Assembly: GCF_018917865.1 (NCBI RefSeq)
Contig: NZ_JAHLPM010000002.1
Location: 347,651 to 411,650 of the forward strand
Source: Tissierella simiarum
Lineage (GTDB): Bacteria > Bacillota > Clostridia > Tissierellales > Tissierellaceae
Length of the DNA: 64,000 nt
Reading direction: 5' to 3'
Shown: positions 60,016-64,000 of the stretch, piece by piece
Position numbering within the stretch: the stretch's first letter is position 1
How the letters are laid out: every line of letters starts with the position of its first letter
Notes under the pieces: generated by a model
Database searches by the model: none
What the model saw: the letters and a program-made list of their open reading frames with translations, nothing else
What the model was told of the DNA's origin: nothing
Made by a program: the position numbers and the translations under genes

Positions 60016-60957
60016 CTATATATTCTCTAGAGGAACTGGTATTGTTTCTAATATTCTCTTTATTAGATTTATAGAATCTTCAATATTTCCTATGCCTCTA
60101 GATATAATTCTATGATTTAATACATAAGGAGCCATAGCTTTCACATCCTCAGGAATTATATAATCTCTCCCATTAATAGCAGCATAACTTTGGCAAGATT
60201 TAAAAAGCGCAATAGTACCTCTAGGACTTACTCCCAACTCTATTTCTTCTTTATTTCTTGTCTCATTTATAATTTCAACTATATAATTTACTACATCTTC
60301 TTCAGCTGTAACCTTAGAAACATGGCTAAACAAATAGCTTAACTCTTCTTCTGTTATTATAGATTGAATATTTTCTAAGGGGTTTCCTATATTCTTAAGG
60401 ATTATTTCTTTTTCTTCTTCCTTTGTAGGATAACCAATTTTAATTCTCATAAAAAACCTATCTAATTGGGCTTCAGGCAAAGGAAAGGTTCCATAGGATT
60501 CTACTGGATTTTGTGTAGCTAGCACCATGAAAGGAGTGCTTAATTTTCTAGTTTCCCCATCTATAGTTATTTGTTTTTCTTCCATGGCTTCTAAAAGGCT
60601 AGATTGTGTTCTAGGAGTAGCCCTGTTTATTTCATCAGCTAAGACTATATTAGAGAATAAAGGCCCTTCCCTAAATTGAAATTCTCCTATTTTCTGATTG
60701 TAAAAATTTATGCCTGTGATATCTGATGGTAATAAATCTGGAGTGAATTGAATTCTTTTAAATGGCAGGTCTAATGTCTTTGAAAAAGCTTTTATCATCA
60801 TGGTCTTTCCCATACCAGGTATGTCCTCTAAAAGTACATGACCACCTGATAGAAAAGATACTATAACTAATTCTATTATCTCTTCTTTTCCTACGATTAC
60901 CTTAGATACATTCTCCACTACTTTTTCTTTAAATCGAACAAAAGGACTTAGCTCCAT
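60016..60957 (-). CDS. MoxR family AAA+ ATPase
   Basis: This 313-aa ATPase has Walker A LEDIPGMGKTMMIKAF, Walker B NIVLADEINRATPRTQSSLL, the MoxR motif MEEKQITIDGETRKLSTPFM and sensor ATQNPVESYGTFPLPEAQLD. It is a chaperone-like ATPase that acts with vWA/DUF58 partners in metal insertion or envelope assembly. The start at 60957 is 6 nt after GGAGG; the ATG at 60963 abuts that site. First gene of the three-gene operon. Confidence 0.92.
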   Translation of the reverse strand: MELSPFVRFKEKVVENVSKVIVGKEEIIELVIVSFLSGGHVLLEDIPGMGKTMMIKAFSKTLDLPFKRIQFTPDLLPSDITGINFYNQKIGEFQFREGPLFSNIVLADEINRATPRTQSSLLEAMEEKQITIDGETRKLSTPFMVLATQNPVESYGTFPLPEAQLDRFFMRIKIGYPTKEEEKEIILKNIGNPLENIQSIITEEELSYLFSHVSKVTAEEDVVNYIVEIINETRNKEEIELGVSPRGTIALFKSCQSYAAINGRDYIIPEDVKAMAPYVLNHRIISRGIGNIEDSINLIKRILETIPVPLENI

Positions 60958-61248
60958 GTTCATCCTCCTTTAATTATGTAGTTATATAAATTATACCTTA
61001 TATTTCTTAGAAAATGGTAAAAAACTACATAAAAATAAGACAGGTTAAATATATTTCCTGCCTTAAAAATTATTGTTTCATAGAATATAGTACCTCCTGT
61101 TAACTCTAATGTTATAAAAACTAAATTATCTTTGATGAAAAGGTATATACAGCAAATTTCTCCTGTCTTTAAACTAATAAAAACAGGAGAAATTCATTAT
61201 ATCTTAATAATTCGGGGAGTTGTTTTTTATGAGATATCTTTTATATAG
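60958..61248. other. Intergenic region with one inverted repeat
   Basis: AAATTTCTCCTGT / ACAGGAGAAATT at 61154-61195 (loop about 17) may end the amidase gene (-), though the following T-run is weak. No gene seen. Confidence 0.5.
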
Positions 61249-62412
61249 TTATTGAAGGACATAATATTCCCAACTGGAATTTTTAGAATATGCTGATTGT
61301 AATCTATCATTTGTATGACCGCTAAATTGTCGTGTAACAGTATCATTTTTAACAATCATTACAGTATGATATCTACGTCCTTGACTATTTTTCATCATTA
61401 TGACGCCACCTGCATTAGCATTCTCATAATCAGATTTTTTCCAATATTTTTTTGTATTTACCATATAATCTGTTAATTTCTCGCAATTTATCCATGCAGT
61501 TGACCCACCTTTCCAAGTACTATCTGTAGGGAGTCCTCCTGCTTTTAAAGATTGAGATACATAATTGGCACAATCATTGTGACAATACCAACTGTAATTT
61601 GAATTATATTTTGAAGTGTCCATTAATGCCTCTCCATGAGGACATTTTTTAGTAGTATTAGATGTGTACTTATTAGCATAATCTCTGGCTTTTAGTCTAT
61701 CATAATTAGAATATAGTGTAGGCGACATTTCTTTACTATAAATAGTATCTGCTCTAGAAATTTCAGTTTCTAAATATTTAAACCCTTCTTGTTCATATTC
61801 ATATTCTGCTTTTGGAAGCATCTCTTCAGCTGGTATAAATTCATCTATATTCTCTGCAAACATATTTATAGTAGACATATCAATTTGACCATCTCTTGCA
61901 CTTGCTGTTACTCTAAATATAAAGTTAGTATCATCTGATTCTCCAATATACTGCTTCAAGTCTTTAAATTTATCATTTATAATCCTTGAGGTAACTTCTA
62001 TCTGATTGGCGTTTAAATTATTCTCATTATTGGCTGCAACTATGCTCATTGTTTCATCGTCAGATTCATATGAGAGTGTATTTAAATTAACCTTTTTTAG
62101 CATACCTTTTACATATGGTAATTCTTCTACAGCTTTGGCTTTCAATACATTATTCATGGTTGTCCTTACAATAGCTACAATATTATCTTCTTCATCTATA
62201 TTTATTTCATCAAATACAGTCTCTACACTATTTATATCATAATATTCTGAGTAACCTTTAGTTAAAAAGTCTTCAATATAACTACTTATAACTTTTTCAC
62301 AATTTTCTATATCTAAATTACTTTCTATTTTTTGTGCAAAACTTGTTGTTGTTAATAAATTTACAATGAAAATACTCACCAATATCATACTTAATATTTT
62401 TCTTTTTTTCAT
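61249..62412 (-). CDS. Secreted amidase-domain (Amidase_6) protein
   Basis: This 387-aa protein has a signal peptide (KKRKILSMILVSIFIVNLLT, cleavage after SFA). The first ~235 residues are unassigned. The C-terminal domain opens NYDRLKARDYANKYTSNTTK, carries the Cys nucleophile in WYCHNDCANYVSQSLKAGGL, WKGGSTAWINC, and the His in YHTVMIVKNDTV, as in Amidase_6 (CHAP-like) families of spore-formers. It may cleave peptidoglycan or amide side chains outside the cell. GGGGG precedes ATG 62412; the 66-bp conserved block lies ~100-165 bp upstream. Confidence 0.85.
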   Translation of the reverse strand: MKKRKILSMILVSIFIVNLLTTTSFAQKIESNLDIENCEKVISSYIEDFLTKGYSEYYDINSVETVFDEINIDEEDNIVAIVRTTMNNVLKAKAVEELPYVKGMLKKVNLNTLSYESDDETMSIVAANNENNLNANQIEVTSRIINDKFKDLKQYIGESDDTNFIFRVTASARDGQIDMSTINMFAENIDEFIPAEEMLPKAEYEYEQEGFKYLETEISRADTIYSKEMSPTLYSNYDRLKARDYANKYTSNTTKKCPHGEALMDTSKYNSNYSWYCHNDCANYVSQSLKAGGLPTDSTWKGGSTAWINCEKLTDYMVNTKKYWKKSDYENANAGGVIMMKNSQGRRYHTVMIVKNDTVTRQFSGHTNDRLQSAYSKNSSWEYYVLQ

Positions 62413-62510
62413 ACTGTAATCCCCCTTGTAAACTATATTTATAGCCCAATACCCCTACTTCACTTTAATCTTCAGCCTTTCATATTATCATACCCCCTGA
62501 ATTTTCATTT

Positions 62511-62576
62511 TTATTATTTACCCCTTCATATATACTAATGTCTCTAATGTATGAATCTTACATTTATTTTTTAAAT
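62511..62576 (-). repeat. 66-bp conserved upstream block, copy A
   Basis: Matches copy B (63741-63806) at about 58 of 66 positions, including the identical TATACTAATG and CTTCATATATAC. Both copies lie about 80-165 bp upstream of minus-strand genes for exported proteins, in the same orientation. Likely a shared promoter or operator. Confidence 0.75.
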
Positions 62577-62635
62577 TTTTTTACTTTTAAACGAATAACT
62601 TTACATAAATACCTTAGAATGTTTAATATTTCATC

Positions 62636-62688
62636 ATAAAAAAAGACTGAAGTATCTTTAGATTTTAATAAACACTTCAGTCTCTTTA
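62636..62688 (-). terminator. Terminator of the lipoprotein/DUF6147 pair
   Basis: AGACTGAAGT / ACTTCAGTCT with seven T residues on the minus strand. Confidence 0.8.
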
Positions 62689-62694
62689 AATTAT

Positions 62695-63138
62695 TTACTT
62701 TTTAGCAGTAACAGAATTTGAAAATACTATTTTGGTATCTGAACCTTTGTCATCTCCAGCATAAAACTTTACTAAAGCTCTATACTCTTCACCAACCTCT
62801 CCTCCATATGTATGGATAGAATGAAAAGTTGCAGAATTATATTTATACATATCACTACTTAATGTTTTTACTGTATTCCATCTCCCATTCTCATATTTTT
62901 GAATCTTAACATATTCTAATCCAACCTTTTTTAATGTTTTAGTTCCTTTTATCTCTGTGCTTATCTCAATTTTTCCTTTTGCTCCTGCTTCTGCATTTAC
63001 ACTTGTTAAAAGAATATAATCACTTGCACAAGGAGTTACTACAATATCATCATCTGCCATTGTTATCTTAGGGTTACACATAAAACTTATTATCATAATT
63101 AGTAATATGGCTGTGATTTTCTTTACTATATTTCCCAT
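62695..63138 (-). CDS. Secreted DUF6147-like protein
   Basis: This 147-aa protein has a signal peptide (VKKITAILLIMIISFMCNPK; cleavage near TMA-DDD) and a beta-sandwich mature part (LTSVNAEAGAKGKIEISTEI, KIQKYENGRWNTVKTLSSDM, YRALVKFYAGDDK). From memory, this fits DUF6147, small exported proteins of clostridia without known function. AAGGAGG precedes ATG 63138. It lies 41 bp downstream of a lipoprotein gene and is probably cotranscribed; the terminator follows at 62.68 kb. Confidence 0.75.
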   Translation of the reverse strand: MGNIVKKITAILLIMIISFMCNPKITMADDDIVVTPCASDYILLTSVNAEAGAKGKIEISTEIKGTKTLKKVGLEYVKIQKYENGRWNTVKTLSSDMYKYNSATFHSIHTYGGEVGEEYRALVKFYAGDDKGSDTKIVFSNSVTAKK

Positions 63139-63179
63139 TTAATAATCCTCCTTACATACTTAGAATACATACAAAGTGA

Positions 63180-63659
63180 CTACTTACTTAATCTTTCTAT
63201 ACTTTCTTCAATACTTTTCTTATCATTTTCCATCTTTTTATATTCTTCATAGCATTCTTTCTCCTCTTCACCATAAGCACTATCAGTAGGAGAAGTTATA
63301 GAGATTATTCCTTCCTCATCTTCAACTACCTTTCTTATTATAGATATTATTTCATACTCCTTTTCTAACTCTTCCCATTCATTTTCTGTATTAGACACAT
63401 GTATAGTAAATAATTCTGCTTTTCTTTCATCATTCAAATCATTCTTATGGTAAAAATATATTTCCTTATCTCCTTCTTCTACATAATATTTATCCTTCCA
63501 AGACTTAGGTAATTGAAGTCTAAAATTATATGTTTCATTGACATATTCAATATAATCATTAGAAGTTTCAACAGTGCTGTTACTTGAAGTATTTGACTTA
63601 CACCCAGTAAATACTAAAGTTATAGATAATACGATTAATATTAATAAACACTTCTTCAT
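63180..63659 (-). CDS. Small lipoprotein of unknown function
   Basis: This 159-aa protein has a lipoprotein signal (LLILIVLSITLVFTGCKSNT, lipobox FTGC), a Ser/Thr linker and a short domain YNFRLQLPKSWKDKYYVEEG, KEIYFYHKNDLNDERKAELF, a PsbP/DUF-like strand pattern common in clostridial lipoproteins. It ends in an acidic-basic coiled region. AAGGAGG precedes ATG 63659. First gene of a two-gene unit behind upstream block copy B. Surface-attached role is inferred. Confidence 0.75.
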   Translation of the reverse strand: MKKCLLILIVLSITLVFTGCKSNTSSNSTVETSNDYIEYVNETYNFRLQLPKSWKDKYYVEEGDKEIYFYHKNDLNDERKAELFTIHVSNTENEWEELEKEYEIISIIRKVVEDEEGIISITSPTDSAYGEEEKECYEEYKKMENDKKSIEESIERLSK

Positions 63660-63740
63660 CTTTTACCCTCCTTATATACTACATATATGCAAAATTTTAT
63701 TTACAATTCACGTTTTCATACTTCTCCTCCTATTTTTATT

Positions 63741-63806
63741 TTATTATTCATCCCTTCATATATACTAATGTCTTTAATCTTTAAATCTTACATCTATCTT
63801 TTAAAT
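63741..63806 (-). repeat. 66-bp conserved upstream block, copy B
   Basis: About 88% identical to copy A at 62511-62576, without gaps. It lies 80-150 bp before the lipoprotein gene. Confidence 0.75.
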
Positions 63807-63881
63807 AATTTATAAAATAAGGTTGACATATTGAAAAGAAAAATGTCTTTATTATATGAAACAAAAATAAGGACCTTATCC

Positions 63882-63911
63882 TGAACTGACCTTTGTCAAG
63901 TAGACAGATAA
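63882..63911. mobile_element. Terminal inverted repeat of an IS3-family element
   Basis: TGAACTGACCTTTGTCAAGT, continuing AGACAG, looks like an IS3-family end. It lies 14-43 bp outside the stop codon of a transposase fragment. The other end of the element is beyond the window, so target duplication cannot be checked. Confidence 0.6.
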
Positions 63912-63924
63912 TTTAATTAAAATA

Positions 63925-64000
63925 TTATGCACATTTGGATGCATGGTTTCGATATTCTAAAGGAGCCATGCATCTTAGTTTTTTTTGAAGTCTTCTTTCG
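63925..64000 (-). CDS. IS3-family transposase OrfB, C-terminal end (truncated by window)
   Basis: The minus strand reads ERRLQKKLRCMAPLEYRNHA and SKCA before TAA 63927-63925. This is the typical extreme C terminus of IS3/IS150-group DDE transposases (L-x-LSP-x-E-YR-like). The catalytic domain lies beyond base 64000, so the activity of this copy is unknown. The gene is adjacent to an IS end at 63882. Confidence 0.75.
   Translation of the reverse strand, partial: ERRLQKKLRCMAPLEYRNHASKCA

Overview
The window is AT-rich, has strong Shine-Dalgarno sites before most genes, and carries the hallmarks of an anaerobic, spore-forming, flagellated low-GC Firmicute. These are cwlD, two Spo0E-type small proteins, a large bacterial SRP RNA next to tRNA-Ser and dnaX-ybaB-recR, a CtsR site before a dnaJ-clpB pair, flagellin, and feoAAB with an FeoC-like gene. 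I infer a clostridial relative, perhaps near the Tissierellia. That placement is a guess from gene content; no marker phylogeny was run.

Layout. 1-4550: a divergent AraC-type regulator (cut by the window edge) and a four-gene siderophore-type ABC importer with a Fur-like palindrome between them. 4.6-17 kb: an accessory stretch with cwlD, a Spo0E-like gene, a small Xre repressor flanked by matching palindromes, a 14-bp tandem repeat, def, a TrmH-type methyltransferase preceded by a 32-codon ORF, and a run of GNAT acetyltransferases and unknown proteins. It includes several gene remnants. One GNAT gene lies behind a long leader with an intrinsic terminator (candidate attenuator or riboswitch). 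17-28 kb: a deoxyribosyltransferase-like protein, glycerol dehydrogenase, remains of two type I restriction systems, a two-gene module with a retropepsin-like protein, an FMN-binding protein, a C45/IAT-like Ntn hydrolase, a TetR-regulated membrane protein and a MATE pump.

28-42 kb is mostly housekeeping: recR-ybaB-dnaX on the minus strand, tRNA-Ser and SRP RNA on the plus strand, a small flagellar island (DUF6240 protein, 66-aa protein, flagellin, FliS-like chaperone), yaaR, a phasin-like gene, an ABC1/UbiB kinase, clpB and a J-domain protein. 42-53 kb: an Xre/Spo0E-like divergent pair, a CsoR-copZ-copA copper operon, a selenium-dependent molybdenum hydroxylase maturation set (yqeC-mocA-type-yqeB-xdhC), a secreted protein, and the feo ferrous-iron operon with two Fur boxes. 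53.3-53.8 kb holds a promoter-to-terminator non-coding unit whose ends pair over about 26 bp; it is the best candidate here for an undescribed structured RNA. 53.8-64 kb: pncB, a dCache chemoreceptor, a MoxR-DUF58-DUF4129-like membrane module, secreted proteins sharing a 66-bp upstream block, and the end of an IS3-family element.

How the genes fit together. Iron uptake appears twice (Fe(III)-siderophore-type importer and Fe(II) feo), both with TGATAAT-type palindromes. Copper export and heat-shock genes carry their expected operator types. Accessory regions are scarred by deletion-fused or frameshifted genes, dispersed terminator-like repeats and solitary inverted repeats, which suggests past mobile-element and restriction-system turnover.
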